From NCBI GenBank assembly GCA_963835215.1, contig CAWIES010000003.1, positions 186,001 to 250,000 on the forward strand: DNA of 64,000 nt. The letters run 5' to 3'. The position numbers and the translations under genes are program-made. The notes below the pieces were generated by a model that was not told the DNA's origin, made no database searches, and saw nothing but the letters and a program-made list of their open reading frames with translations. This document shows positions 46,060-54,127 of the stretch, piece after piece. Within the stretch, counting starts at the first letter, position 1. Each line of letters starts with the position of its first letter. Origin of the DNA: Roseiarcus sp963835215 (GTDB lineage: Bacteria > Pseudomonadota > Alphaproteobacteria > Rhizobiales > Beijerinckiaceae).

Positions 46060-46542
46060 TCACTCGGTAGCGGGCGCGGCCTCGGGACGCAGCGTCTTGA
46101 CGCTGCCGCCCGCCTTCTCGATCGCGGCGACGGCGCTCTTGGACGCGCCGTAGACCTCGAACGCGACCTTGGCCTTCAGCTCGCCCTTGCCGAGGATCTT
46201 CACCCCGTCGCGGGCGCGCGCCACCACGCCGGCGGCGATCAGCGCCTCGACGGTGATTGGCTTGCCAGCGTCGAGCTTGCCGGCGTCGAGCGCGATCTGC
46301 ACCCGGCCGAGATTGACCTCGTTGAGATCGAGGGGCGAGGGCGGATTGAAGCCGCGCTTGGGCAGGCGGCGATGCAGCGGCATCTGGCCGCCCTCGAAGC
46401 CCTTGATGCGCACGCCCGAACGCGCAGTCTGGCCCTTGCCGCCGCGCCCGGCCTGCTTGCCCTTGCCCGAGCCGATGCCACGCCCGACCCGGATACGGTC
46501 TTTCCTGGCGCCCGGATTGTCCTTGATTTCGTGGAGTTTCAT
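46060..46542 (-). CDS. rplO: 50S ribosomal protein L15
   Basis: 160 residues. N terminus MKLHEIKDNPGARKDRIRVG, Gly-rich GIGSGKGKQAGRGGKGQTAR and GFEGGQMPLHRRLPKRGF are the L15 hallmarks. The C-terminal globular part has GVVARARDGVKILGKGELKA. It binds 23S rRNA during late 50S assembly. 10 bases after rpmD. The C-terminal Ala/Glu tail (RPEAAPATE) is slightly longer than in enterobacteria. Confidence 0.97.
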   Translation of the reverse strand: MKLHEIKDNPGARKDRIRVGRGIGSGKGKQAGRGGKGQTARSGVRIKGFEGGQMPLHRRLPKRGFNPPSPLDLNEVNLGRVQIALDAGKLDAGKPITVEALIAAGVVARARDGVKILGKGELKAKVAFEVYGASKSAVAAIEKAGGSVKTLRPEAAPATE

Positions 46543-46552
46543 GGTCGCGTCC

Positions 46553-46744
46553 TCAATGGCCGTCGACGACGCGCACGAGGTGCGCGACCTTGGCGATCAT
46601 TCCGCGCACCGCCGGCGTGTCTTCGAGGCTGGAGCGGCGGCCGATCTTGTTGAGGCCGAGGCCCCTGAGAGTCTCACGCTGGGCGTGCGGACGCCCAATG
46701 GCGCTGCCGGTCTGCTCAACCGTGACTTGCTTCTTCGTGGTCAT
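46553..46744 (-). CDS. rpmD: 50S ribosomal protein L30
   Basis: 63 residues, the bacterial short form. KQVTVEQTGSAIGRPHAQRE, TLRGLGLNKIGRRSSLEDTP and VRGMIAKVAHLVRV match L30 throughout. It lies between rpsE and rplO, its standard place in the spc operon. Confidence 0.96.
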   Translation of the reverse strand: MTTKKQVTVEQTGSAIGRPHAQRETLRGLGLNKIGRRSSLEDTPAVRGMIAKVAHLVRVVDGH

Positions 46745-46760
46745 GTTCGGAGCCTCGCGA

Positions 46761-47333
46761 TCACGAATCGGCGGCGTCGGCTTCGACGCCTTGGCGGCGC
46801 GACTGCAACGTCGACACCTTGATGTTGCGCCGCTGCGCGACCGAGCGCGGGCTATCCTCGCGCGAGAGCGCGTTGAACGTGGCGCGGATCATGTTGTAGG
46901 GGTTCGACGAGCCCTGGCTCTTGGCGACGACGTCGTGGACGCCGAGCGACTCGAACACGGCGCGCATCGGGCCGCCGGCGATGATGCCCGTGCCGGCCGA
47001 GGCGGCGCGCAGCACGACGCGCCCGGCGCCGTGGCGCCCGAATACGTCGTGATGCAGAGTGCGCCCTTCGCGCAGAGGCACGCGCACCAGACCGCGCTTG
47101 GCGGCCTCGGTCGCCTTGCGGATCGCCTCGGGCACTTCGCGCGCCTTGCCGTGGCCGAAACCAACCCGGCCCTTTTGATCGCCAACCACGACCAGCGCGG
47201 CGAAGCCGAAGCGCCGGCCGCCCTTGACCACCTTGGCCACGCGGTTGATGTGAACCAGACGATCGACGAACTCGCTGTCGCGGTCGTCTCGGCCATGGTC
47301 GCGGCCGCGGCCGCCTTCTCCTTCACGCGCCAT
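46761..47333 (-). CDS. rpsE: 30S ribosomal protein S5
   Basis: 190 residues. The N-terminal extension is rich in Arg, Asp and Gly (GEGGRGRDHGRDDRDSEF). The S5 double-stranded RNA-binding domain follows (VHINRVAKVVKGGRRFGFAA, then VVVGDQKGRVGFGHGKA), and the C-terminal domain contains APAGTGIIAGGP-type sequence (ASAGTGIIAGGPMRAVFESL). S5 takes part in decoding accuracy. 16 bases before rpmD. Confidence 0.97.
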   Translation of the reverse strand: MAREGEGGRGRDHGRDDRDSEFVDRLVHINRVAKVVKGGRRFGFAALVVVGDQKGRVGFGHGKAREVPEAIRKATEAAKRGLVRVPLREGRTLHHDVFGRHGAGRVVLRAASAGTGIIAGGPMRAVFESLGVHDVVAKSQGSSNPYNMIRATFNALSREDSPRSVAQRRNIKVSTLQSRRQGVEADAADS

Positions 47334-47392
47334 TGTCTCTTTCCGTCACTGAACGCGGCTGCCGGATCGGCGCCGCTCGCTTAAGGCTAACT

Positions 47393-47755
47393 TCAGAACT
47401 CGAGGCCGCCCTCGCGGGCCCCCTCGGCGAGCGCCTTGACGCGCCCGTGATACATGTAACTGCCACGATCGAACACGACCTTGCCGACGCCAGCCTTTTT
47501 GGCCCGCTGCGCCAGCTCCTTGCCGACGTGCTTGGCGGCGGCGATGTCGGCGCCGGTCTTGACCTTCTCGCGAATCTCTTTCTCGATCGTCGAAGCGGCG
47601 GCGAGCGTGACACCCTTCTCGTCGTCGATGATCTGCGCGTAGATCTGCTTGGACGAGCGGAACACGCTCAGGCGCGGACGATCGCCGCTGCGGGCGATGA
47701 TCGCGCGACGGACGCGGGCCTTGCGGCGCTCGGTGGACTTGTTGGACTTGGCCAT
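47393..47755 (-). CDS. rplR: 50S ribosomal protein L18
   Basis: 120 residues. ERRKARVRRAIIARSGDRPR, LSVFRSSKQIYAQIIDDEKG and VVFDRGSYMYHGRVKALAEG, followed by AREGGLEF, are the 5S rRNA-binding L18 signature from end to end. Usual length. 60 bases before rpsE. Confidence 0.97.
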   Translation of the reverse strand: MAKSNKSTERRKARVRRAIIARSGDRPRLSVFRSSKQIYAQIIDDEKGVTLAAASTIEKEIREKVKTGADIAAAKHVGKELAQRAKKAGVGKVVFDRGSYMYHGRVKALAEGAREGGLEF

Positions 47756-47766
47756 GACGGCGCCCC

Positions 47767-48300
47767 TTACTTCTTCTTGCCTTCCTTACGGAAGATAAAC
47801 TCGTCAGCGTATTTGACGCCCTTGCCCTTGTAGGGCTCGGGGCCGCGAAGAGCGCGAATCTCGGCGGCGGTCTGACCGACCTGCCGCTTGTCGATGCCCG
47901 AAATGGTGATTTCAGTCGGCTTGGGCGTGACGATGGTCACGCCGACCGGGATCGGGAACACCACATCATGGCTGTAGCCGAGCGAGAGCTGCAGGTTCTT
48001 GCCCGCGACCGCCGCCTTGTAGCCGACGCCGTTGATCTCGAGCTTTTTCTCGAAGCCCTGGGTGACGCCCGCGACCAGATTCTGGATGCGCGCGCGCGCG
48101 GTGCCCCACATCGCCCGCGAGCGCTTGTCCTCGCCCTGCGGCGCGACATGAATCACGCCGCCTTCGATGGTGACCGACACCTCGTCAGGGGCGGTGAACT
48201 TCAGTTCGCCCTTGGCGCCCTTGACCGCGATCGACTTGCCGTCGAGCTTGGCTGTGACCCCGGAGGGGATGGCGACTGGCTTCTTGCCGATACGAGACAT
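47767..48300 (-). CDS. rplF: 50S ribosomal protein L6
   Basis: 177 residues. MSRIGKKPVAIPSGVTAKLD at the start, the duplicated L6 fold, and the C-terminal rRNA-binding signature RALRGPEPYKGKGVKYADEF, then the basic KEGKKK tail. It binds near the sarcin-ricin loop. 11 bases before rplR. Confidence 0.97.
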   Translation of the reverse strand: MSRIGKKPVAIPSGVTAKLDGKSIAVKGAKGELKFTAPDEVSVTIEGGVIHVAPQGEDKRSRAMWGTARARIQNLVAGVTQGFEKKLEINGVGYKAAVAGKNLQLSLGYSHDVVFPIPVGVTIVTPKPTEITISGIDKRQVGQTAAEIRALRGPEPYKGKGVKYADEFIFRKEGKKK

Positions 48301-48355
48301 TGCATTGCTTCCAGATTAACGGACGCCGACCGGGTCGGCCCTCAAGATGCGGCCC

Positions 48356-48754
48356 TTAGAAGACCGTGCAGAGGACTTCGCCTCCGACGTGGAGTTCGCG
48401 CGCCGAATGATCGGCCATCACGCCCTTGGGCGTCGACAGGATCGACACGCCGAGGCCATTGGCGACCCGCGGCACGGCTTCGACGTTGGCGTAGACGCGC
48501 CGGCCCGGCTTGGAGACGCGCTCGAGTTTGCGAATGACCGGCTCGTTGTCGAAATACTTGAGCTCGATCTCAAACTCGGTGCGACCATTGTCGAACTCGG
48601 TGGTCGAGTAGCCGCGGATGTAGCCCTCGGCCTCGAGCACGTCGAGCACCTTCTTGCGCAGGGACGAACCCGGCGTCGAAACTTTGCCACGCTTGCGCAT
48701 CTGAGCGTTGCGGATGCGGGTGAGCATATCGCCCAACGGATCGTTCACAGCCAT
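48356..48754 (-). CDS. rpsH: 30S ribosomal protein S8
   Basis: 132 residues. NDPLGDMLTRIRNAQMRKRG at the N terminus, and the C-terminal STPKGVMADHSARELHVGGE with a closing VLCTVF, which is diagnostic for S8. S8 is the translational autoregulator of the spc operon in Escherichia coli; whether it is here is not visible. 10 bases after rpsN. Confidence 0.97.
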   Translation of the reverse strand: MAVNDPLGDMLTRIRNAQMRKRGKVSTPGSSLRKKVLDVLEAEGYIRGYSTTEFDNGRTEFEIELKYFDNEPVIRKLERVSKPGRRVYANVEAVPRVANGLGVSILSTPKGVMADHSARELHVGGEVLCTVF

Positions 48755-48764
48755 GATCCTCTCC

Positions 48765-49070
48765 TCACCAGCTCGATTTCACGAGGCCTGGAATGAGGCC
48801 CTTGTTGCCCAGATCGCGCAGCGCGATACGGCTCATCTTCATCTTGCGATAGTAGCCGCGCGGGCGACCCGTCACCTCGCAACGGTTGCGAATGCGCACC
48901 GCAGCGCCATTGCGCGGCAGCGCGGCGAGCCGAATGCGCGCCTCGAAACGCTCTTCCATCGCCAACTTGTCGTTGTTGGCGACATCCAACAGGCGCTTGC
49001 GACGGGCCAGAAACTTCTTGGCCATCCGCTGCTTGCGCAGGTTGTTCTCGATTGCACTCTTCTTTGCCAT
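48765..49070 (-). CDS. rpsN: 30S ribosomal protein S14
   Basis: 101 residues, the long zinc-free (C-minus) form typical of alphaproteobacteria. MAKKSAIENNLRKQRMAKKF, then RNRCEVTGRPRGYYRKMKMS and RIALRDLGNKGLIPGLVKSS. The CxxC pairs of the zinc form are absent. Located between rplE and rpsH as in other members of the class. Confidence 0.97.
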   Translation of the reverse strand: MAKKSAIENNLRKQRMAKKFLARRKRLLDVANNDKLAMEERFEARIRLAALPRNGAAVRIRNRCEVTGRPRGYYRKMKMSRIALRDLGNKGLIPGLVKSSW

Positions 49071-49108
49071 TCACAGGCCTCCATTTTCCGCGTTTGAGCG
49101 CCGGGCGC

Positions 49109-49855
49109 TCACTGCCGGAACGGGAAGTTGAACGCACGCAACAAAGCGTGCGCCTCGGCGTCGGTTTTAGCGGTCGTGCACACGACGATGTCGAGGCCGA
49201 GCATCGACTCAGCCTTGTCGTAATCGATCTCGGGGAAAATGATGTGTTCTTTCACCCCGAGCGCGTAATTGCCGCGACCGTCGAACGACTTCGGGTCGAG
49301 GCCGCGGAAGTCGCGCACGCGCGGCAGCGCGACCGTCACCAGACGGTCGAGAAACTCGTACATGCGGGTCTTGCGCAAAGTCACCTTGGCGCCGATCGGC
49401 ATGTTCTCGCGCACCTTGAAGGTCGAGATCGCCTTGCGCGCCCTGGTGACGATCGGCCGCTGACCGGCGATCAACGCCAGATCGGCGGCGGCGGAGGTCA
49501 CCTTCTTGGTGTCGTTGACCGCTTCGCCGACGCCCATGTTGAGCACGATCTTGTCGATCTTGGGCACCTGCAGCGCGTTCTTGTAGCCAAACTCCTTCAC
49601 GAGCTTGGGCACGATCTCTTTCTCGTAGAGAGCCTTGAGACGCGCGACGTAATCCTTCGGCGGCGCCTTGGCCTGGCCAGCGGACTCCGTTGGCGCAGCC
49701 TTGGCCTTCGCCTTGGCGATCTTGGCCTCTTTGGCGTCGGCGATCTTGGCCTCAGCCGGGCTCTTCGCCTCTGCGCCGCCAGCGGCCTTGCCACCCTTGG
49801 CGGCGGGCTTGTCGGCTTTCGCCGGCTTGCCGCCCTTGTCCTTTGCCTCAGCCAT
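49109..49855 (-). CDS. rplE: 50S ribosomal protein L5 with N-terminal Ala/Lys-rich extension
   Basis: 248 residues, about 65 longer than usual. The canonical L5 begins near residue 67 (DYVARLKALYEKEIVPKL) and is complete: VPKIDKIVLNMGVGEAVNDT, TRARKAISTFKVRENMPIGA, LPRVRDFRGLDPKSFDGRGN, and LLRAFNFPFRQ. The first roughly 65 residues are a low-complexity Lys/Ala/Glu tract with repeats of EAKIADAK and EAKIAKAK. No other Met or usable start lies between residue 1 and the core, and the ATG overlaps the rplX stop by 8 bases, so the extension should be translated. L5 binds 5S rRNA with L18. Confidence 0.95.
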   Translation of the reverse strand: MAEAKDKGGKPAKADKPAAKGGKAAGGAEAKSPAEAKIADAKEAKIAKAKAKAAPTESAGQAKAPPKDYVARLKALYEKEIVPKLVKEFGYKNALQVPKIDKIVLNMGVGEAVNDTKKVTSAAADLALIAGQRPIVTRARKAISTFKVRENMPIGAKVTLRKTRMYEFLDRLVTVALPRVRDFRGLDPKSFDGRGNYALGVKEHIIFPEIDYDKAESMLGLDIVVCTTAKTDAEAHALLRAFNFPFRQ

Positions 49856-50165
49856 CGATCAAGTCTCCGGAACGCTTGGCGACGCGGACCTTGCGGCCGT
49901 CGTCGAGAATCTTGAAGCCGACGCGGGTCGGCTTGCCGGTCTTGGGATCGGCGATCGCGAGGTTGGAGAGATCGATCGTCGCTTCCTTCGACACGATGCC
50001 GCCTTCGCTCTTGGCGCTCTGGCGGGTGTGGCGTTTGACGAGGTTGACGCCGGCGACAATGGCGCGCCGATCGGTCGGATTGACCGAGGTCACCTCGCCG
50101 GTCTTACCCTTGTCGCGGCCAGCGAGGACGATGACCTTATCGCCCTTCCTGATTTTGGCGGCCAT
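49848..50165 (-). CDS. rplX: 50S ribosomal protein L24
   Basis: 105 residues. AAKIRKGDKVIVLAGRDKGK (KOW motif) near the N terminus, GVNLVKRHTRQS, GGIVSKEATIDLSNLAI and TRVGFKILDDGRKVRVAKRS. L24 starts 50S assembly at the 5' domain of 23S rRNA. Its ATG overlaps the rplN stop by one base (TAATG), and its own end overlaps rplE. Confidence 0.97.
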   Translation of the reverse strand: MAAKIRKGDKVIVLAGRDKGKTGEVTSVNPTDRRAIVAGVNLVKRHTRQSAKSEGGIVSKEATIDLSNLAIADPKTGKPTRVGFKILDDGRKVRVAKRSGDLIDG

Positions 50166-50533
50166 TACAGCACCTCCGGCGCGAGCGAGATGATCTTGAC
50201 GTGATTCTTGGCGCGCAGCTCGCGCGGCACCGGCCCAAAGATGCGGGTGCCGATCGGCTCGGCCTGATTGTTGATCAGCACCGCGGCGTTGGAGTCGAAG
50301 CGGATCACCGACCCGTCGGCGCGGCGGATGTCCTTGGCGGTGCGCACCACGACCGCCTTCATCACGTCGCCCTTCTTGACGCGACCGCGCGGGATCGCCT
50401 CCTTGATCGAGACGACGATGACGTCGCCGATCGAGGCGTAGCGCCGCTTCGAGCCGCCCAGCACCTTGATGCACATCACGCGACGCGCGCCGGAATTGTC
50501 CGCGACATCGAGGTTGGTTTGCATCTGAATCAT
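50165..50533 (-). CDS. rplN: 50S ribosomal protein L14
   Basis: 122 residues, the usual length. MIQMQTNLDVADNSGARRVM, CIKVLGGSKRRYASIGDVIV, and ending FGPVPRELRAKNHVKIISLA. One of the most conserved ribosomal proteins; intersubunit bridge B8. Overlaps rplX by one base. 102 bases separate it from rpsQ. Confidence 0.98.
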   Translation of the reverse strand: MIQMQTNLDVADNSGARRVMCIKVLGGSKRRYASIGDVIVVSIKEAIPRGRVKKGDVMKAVVVRTAKDIRRADGSVIRFDSNAAVLINNQAEPIGTRIFGPVPRELRAKNHVKIISLAPEVL

Positions 50534-50635
50534 AGCCCAACGCCTTTCTAGTCAGAACGGATCCGGTCGCCCGAAAACCGCCTGAAGGAGGCTCGCGCCT
50601 CCGAAAATCCTTGTCCCGCGCTTTGCAGCGCTCCT

Positions 50636-50875
50636 TTAGCCCGTTGGCGCGTCGATCACGCGCCAGCGCTTCAACTTCGAGATCGGACGCGTCTCCTCGA
50701 TCGACACCTGGTCGCCGACCTTCTGCGTCTTGTTCTCGACGTGCGCGTGGTAGTTTTTCGTCCGGCGCACGGTCTTCTTCAACAGCGGATGCGTAAAGCG
50801 CCGCTCGACTTTGATGACCAGGGTCTTCTCTTGCTTGTCGCTGACGACGACGCCCTGAAGAATTCGCTTCGGCAT
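50636..50875 (-). CDS. rpsQ: 30S ribosomal protein S17
   Basis: 79 residues. MPKRILQGVVVSDKQEKTLV, IKVERRFTHPLLKKTVRRTK, HVENKTQKVGDQVSIEETRP and ISKLKRWRV are the S17 OB-fold signature. 10 bases after rpmC. Confidence 0.97.
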   Translation of the reverse strand: MPKRILQGVVVSDKQEKTLVIKVERRFTHPLLKKTVRRTKNYHAHVENKTQKVGDQVSIEETRPISKLKRWRVIDAPTG

Positions 50876-50885
50876 GTTCCCGTCC

Positions 50886-51101
50886 TCAGCTCTTGGTTTT
50901 GACGGCGCGCTTGCGCGCGGCGATGGTTTTGACGCGGGCGATGTCGCGCCGCACGACGCGCACGCGCGCGGTGTCCTGCAGTTGGCCGCTGGCCCGCTGG
51001 AAGCGCAGATTGAACTGCTCTTTCTTCAGCTTCAGGGCCTCATCGTCCAATTGATCCTCGGTCATCACGCCCAGATCCGAGAGACGGCTCGTCTTTTTCA
51101 T
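50886..51101 (-). CDS. rpmC: 50S ribosomal protein L29
   Basis: 71 residues. MKKTSRLSDLGVMTEDQLDD, LKLKKEQFNLRFQRASGQLQ, then RVRVVRRDIARVKTIAARKR. L29 sits at the exit tunnel where SRP and trigger factor dock. The ATG at 51101 gives the standard length and follows GAGAGAGA; longer readings run into rplP. Confidence 0.95.
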   Translation of the reverse strand: MKKTSRLSDLGVMTEDQLDDEALKLKKEQFNLRFQRASGQLQDTARVRVVRRDIARVKTIAARKRAVKTKS

Positions 51102-51111
51102 CTCTCTCTCC

Positions 51112-51525
51112 TTACTCAGCGATGCGCTGTACGAAGCGCGTCTTGATCGGCAGCTTGGCGGCGGCGAGGGCAAACGCCTCGCGCGCGACCTGTGCCGGCA
51201 CGCCGTCGACCTCGAACATGATGCGGCCCGGCGCGACGCGCACGACCCACAACTCCGGCGCGCCCTTGCCTTTACCCATGCGCACCTCGATCGGCTTCTT
51301 CGATACCGGCACGTCCGGGAAGACGCGGATCCAGACGCGGCCGGCGCGCTTCATGTGACGCGTCAGGGCGCGGCGGGCGGCCTCGATCTGGCGCGCGGTG
51401 ACGCGCTCGGGCTCCAACGCCTTGAGGCCGAACTCGCCGAAGTTGAGCGCGAAGCCGCCCTTCGACACGCCAGAAATGCGTCCTTTGAACGCCTTCCGGA
51501 ACTTGGTTTTCTTAGGCTGCATCAT
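51112..51525 (-). CDS. rplP: 50S ribosomal protein L16
   Basis: 137 residues. MMQPKKTKFRKAFKGRISGV, IEAARRALTRHMKRAGRVWI, RVFPDVPVSKKPIEVRMGKG and RVAPGRIMFEVDGVP are diagnostic. The double Met at the start leaves the exact initiation codon open by one residue. 22 bases after rpsC. Confidence 0.97.
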   Translation of the reverse strand: MMQPKKTKFRKAFKGRISGVSKGGFALNFGEFGLKALEPERVTARQIEAARRALTRHMKRAGRVWIRVFPDVPVSKKPIEVRMGKGKGAPELWVVRVAPGRIMFEVDGVPAQVAREAFALAAAKLPIKTRFVQRIAE

Positions 51526-51547
51526 GGTCGTGGACCTTCAAGACTGT

Positions 51548-52282
51548 TCAGGCGGCGTCGCGGCCGTGGTCGCGATCGCGCGGTTCGCGACGGGGACGAT
51601 GGGTCGAGGAATGATCGGCGTCGGCCGCTTTCTTGTCCTGCGCCATCGGATCGTGTTCGAGGATCTCGCCCTTGAAGATCCAGACCTTGATGCCGCAGGT
51701 GCCATAGGCGGTGTGCGCGGTGGCGACGCCATAGTCGATGTCGGCGCGCAGCGTGTGCAGCGGCACGCGCCCTTCGCGGTACCACTCGAGGCGAGCGATT
51801 TCCGCGCCGCCCAGGCGTCCCGAGCAGTTGATGCGGATACCCTCGGCGCCAAGACGCATTGCCGACTGCACCGCGCGCTTCATCGCGCGGCGGAAGGCGA
51901 CGCGGCGCTCGAGCTGCTGAGCGATCGAATCGGCGACCAGCGTCGCGTCGATCTCGGGCTTGCGCACTTCGACGATGTTGATGGCGACTTCCGACTGGGT
52001 CATCTTGGCGACCTGCTTGCGCAGCTTGTCGATGTCGGCGCCCTTTTTACCAATCACCACGCCCGGACGCGCCGAGTGGATGTTGACGCGGGCCTTCTTG
52101 TGCGGACGCTCGATGACGATCTTGGAGATCGCCGCCTGCTTGAGCGCGCCCATCAGCAACTCGCGGATCTTCATGTCCTCGTGCAACAGCTTGCCGTATT
52201 CGCCCTTGCTGGAGTACCAGCGCGAATCCCAGGTGCGGTTGACGCCGAGGCGCAGACCGATCGGATTGATCTTCTGACCCAT
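51548..52282 (-). CDS. rpsC: 30S ribosomal protein S3
   Basis: 244 residues. MGQKINPIGLRLGVNRTWDS at the start, the KH domain (RVNIHSARPGVVIGKKGADI) and the C-terminal domain (RINCSGRLGGAEIARLEWYR, then IDYGVATAHTAYGTCGIKVW). The tail after EILEHDP is Asp/His/Arg-rich (HSSTHRPRREPRDRDHGRDA) and a little longer than in E. coli. S3 lines the mRNA entry channel. The start at 52282 matches the family; the frame is open further upstream without similarity. Confidence 0.97.
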   Translation of the reverse strand: MGQKINPIGLRLGVNRTWDSRWYSSKGEYGKLLHEDMKIRELLMGALKQAAISKIVIERPHKKARVNIHSARPGVVIGKKGADIDKLRKQVAKMTQSEVAINIVEVRKPEIDATLVADSIAQQLERRVAFRRAMKRAVQSAMRLGAEGIRINCSGRLGGAEIARLEWYREGRVPLHTLRADIDYGVATAHTAYGTCGIKVWIFKGEILEHDPMAQDKKAADADHSSTHRPRREPRDRDHGRDAA

Positions 52283-52292
52283 CGCTAACTCC

Positions 52293-52691
52293 TCAGGCCG
52301 CTTTGGCGTCGGCGGGCGCCGCCGCGACTTCGCGCACAATGATCGTGATGTTGGAGAACGGCTTTTCGATCCGACCCGCCCGGCCGCGAGCACGCGGCGA
52401 GAAGCGCTTCATCACCATGTCCTTGCCGACATAGGCCTGCGCGACGACGAGATCGTCGACGTCGAGCTCGTGGTTGTTCTCGGCGTTGGCGATCGCCGAC
52501 TCAAGCGCCTTCTTCACCTCGACCGAAATTCTCTTGTTGGAGAATTCCAGGTCGGCAAGCGCCGTCGCGACCTTCTTGCCGCGAATGAGCTGGGCGAGAA
52601 GATTGAGCTTCTGCGGGCTGATGCGCAGCATGCGGATGGTCGCTTTGGCTTCGTTTTCGCCGAGGCGCCGCGGATTGGCTTTCTGGGACAT
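52293..52691 (-). CDS. rplV: 50S ribosomal protein L22
   Basis: 132 residues. IRMLRISPQKLNLLAQLIRG near the start, SAIANAENNHELDVDDLVVA, and MKRFSPRARGRAGRIEKPFS, which forms the tunnel-constriction hairpin where macrolide resistance mutations fall. The C-terminal tail is Ala-rich (AAAPADAKAA). 10 bases after this gene rpsC begins. Confidence 0.97.
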   Translation of the reverse strand: MSQKANPRRLGENEAKATIRMLRISPQKLNLLAQLIRGKKVATALADLEFSNKRISVEVKKALESAIANAENNHELDVDDLVVAQAYVGKDMVMKRFSPRARGRAGRIEKPFSNITIIVREVAAAPADAKAA

Positions 52692-52695
52692 GGCG

Positions 52696-52974
52696 TTAAG
52701 CTCTCTTGGCCTTCTTGTCGGCGGAATGGCCGTGGAAGGTGCGCGTGGGCGCGAACTCTCCGAACTTGTGACCGATCATTTCTTCGGACACCATCACCGG
52801 TACGTGCTTGTGGCCGTTGTAGACGCCGAAAGTGAGACCGACGAACTGCGGCAAGATGGTCGAGCGCCGGCTCCAGATCTTGATGACGTCGGAGCGGCCC
52901 GAGCCGCGCGCCACGTCGGCCTTCTTGAGCAAGTAGCCGTCGACGAACGGGCCCTTCCAGATGGAACGGGACAT
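52696..52974 (-). CDS. rpsS: 30S ribosomal protein S19
   Basis: 92 residues. MSRSIWKGPFVDGYLLKKAD, IKIWSRRSTILPQFVGLTFG, VYNGHKHVPVMVSEEMIGHK and FGEFAPTRTFHGHSADKKAK. S19 pairs with S13 in the head; rpsM for S13 is not in its usual place downstream. Four bases before rplV. Confidence 0.98.
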   Translation of the reverse strand: MSRSIWKGPFVDGYLLKKADVARGSGRSDVIKIWSRRSTILPQFVGLTFGVYNGHKHVPVMVSEEMIGHKFGEFAPTRTFHGHSADKKAKRA

Positions 52975-52977
52975 GGC

Positions 52978-53817
52978 TTAGCCCTTCTTCTTGCGGACGT
53001 GCCGCGAAGCAACGATGAACTTGTCCGTCGACTTGTTCGAACGGGTCTTCTTGCCCTTGGTCGGCTTGCCCCACGGGGAGACCGGATGACGACCGCCCGA
53101 GGTGCGGCCTTCGCCGCCGCCGTGCGGATGGTCGACCGGGTTCATGGTCACGCCGCGATTGTGCGGACGGCGGCCGAGCCAGCGGTTGCGCCCAGCCTTG
53201 CCGAGCGAAGCGTTCATGTGGTCGGGGTTCGACACTGCGCCGATGGTGGCGAAGCACTGACCGTGCACCAGACGCTGCTCGCCTGAGCCGAGACGCAGCG
53301 CGACATAGCCCTGGTCGCGCCCGACGATCTGCGCATAGGCTCCGGCTGCTCTGGCGAGCGAGCCGCCCTTGCCGATCTTCATCTCGACGTTGTGGACAAT
53401 CGTGCCAACCGGAATGTTGGCGAGCGGCATCGCGTTGCCTGGCTTGACGTCAACCTGGACGCCCGCGATCACGCTCTCGCCGACCGCGAGGCGCTGCGGG
53501 GCGATGATGTAGGCCTGCTCGCCGTCGGCGTAGCGCACCAGAGCGATGAAGCTCGTGCGGTTGGGATCGTACTCCAGACGCTCGACGGTTCCGGCGACTT
53601 CGAGCTTGCGGCGCTTGAAGTCGATGATCCGGTAGGTCTGCTTATGGCCGCCGCCGCGAAAGCGCACGGTGATGCGACCGGCGTTGTTGCGCCCGCCCTT
53701 CTCCGATTTGCCCTCGGTCAGCGCCTTGAGCGGCTTGCCTTTGTAGAGGTCGCTGCGATCGACCAGGGCGAGCTGGCGCAGGCCCGGGGTCGTCGGATTG
53801 AATGTCTTGAGAGCCAT
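52978..53817 (-). CDS. rplB: 50S ribosomal protein L2
   Basis: 279 residues. MALKTFNPTTPGLRQLALVD, GRITVRFRGGGHKQTYRIID, and the peptidyl-transferase-proximal VTMNPVDHPHGGGEGRTSGG, which includes the essential histidine. The end is the usual basic tail (RHVRKKKG). Overall intact and of family length. Three bases before rpsS. Confidence 0.98.
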   Translation of the reverse strand: MALKTFNPTTPGLRQLALVDRSDLYKGKPLKALTEGKSEKGGRNNAGRITVRFRGGGHKQTYRIIDFKRRKLEVAGTVERLEYDPNRTSFIALVRYADGEQAYIIAPQRLAVGESVIAGVQVDVKPGNAMPLANIPVGTIVHNVEMKIGKGGSLARAAGAYAQIVGRDQGYVALRLGSGEQRLVHGQCFATIGAVSNPDHMNASLGKAGRNRWLGRRPHNRGVTMNPVDHPHGGGEGRTSGGRHPVSPWGKPTKGKKTRSNKSTDKFIVASRHVRKKKG

Positions 53818-53830
53818 GGTTCCGTTACCT

Positions 53831-54127
53831 CTACAGACCGCTGGTCACGTCGATGCGGTGGCCATCGGCGAGCGTCACAAAGGCCTTCTTGAAGTCCTGT
53901 TGCTTGCCGCGCACGCCGCGAAACACCTTGTTCTTGCCCTTGCGCAGCAGCGTGTTGACCGCCGTCACCTTAACGTCGAACAACTTCTCGATCGCCGCCT
54001 TGATTTGCGGCTTGGTCGCGTCGCGGCGCACCTTGAACACGAACTGGTTGGCCTCCGAGGCGATGGTCGCCTTTTCGGTGATGATCGGCGCGACGATCGT
54101 GTCGTAGTGGCGAGCGTCCTTGCTCAT
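53831..54127 (-). CDS. rplW: 50S ribosomal protein L23
   Basis: 98 residues. HYDTIVAPIITEKATIASEA, NQFVFKVRRDATKPQIKAAI, LFDVKVTAVNTLLRKGKNKV and FRGVRGKQQDFKKAFVTLAD. Docking site for trigger factor and SRP at the tunnel exit. It overlaps rplD by four bases (54124-54127). Confidence 0.97.
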   Translation of the reverse strand: MSKDARHYDTIVAPIITEKATIASEANQFVFKVRRDATKPQIKAAIEKLFDVKVTAVNTLLRKGKNKVFRGVRGKQQDFKKAFVTLADGHRIDVTSGL

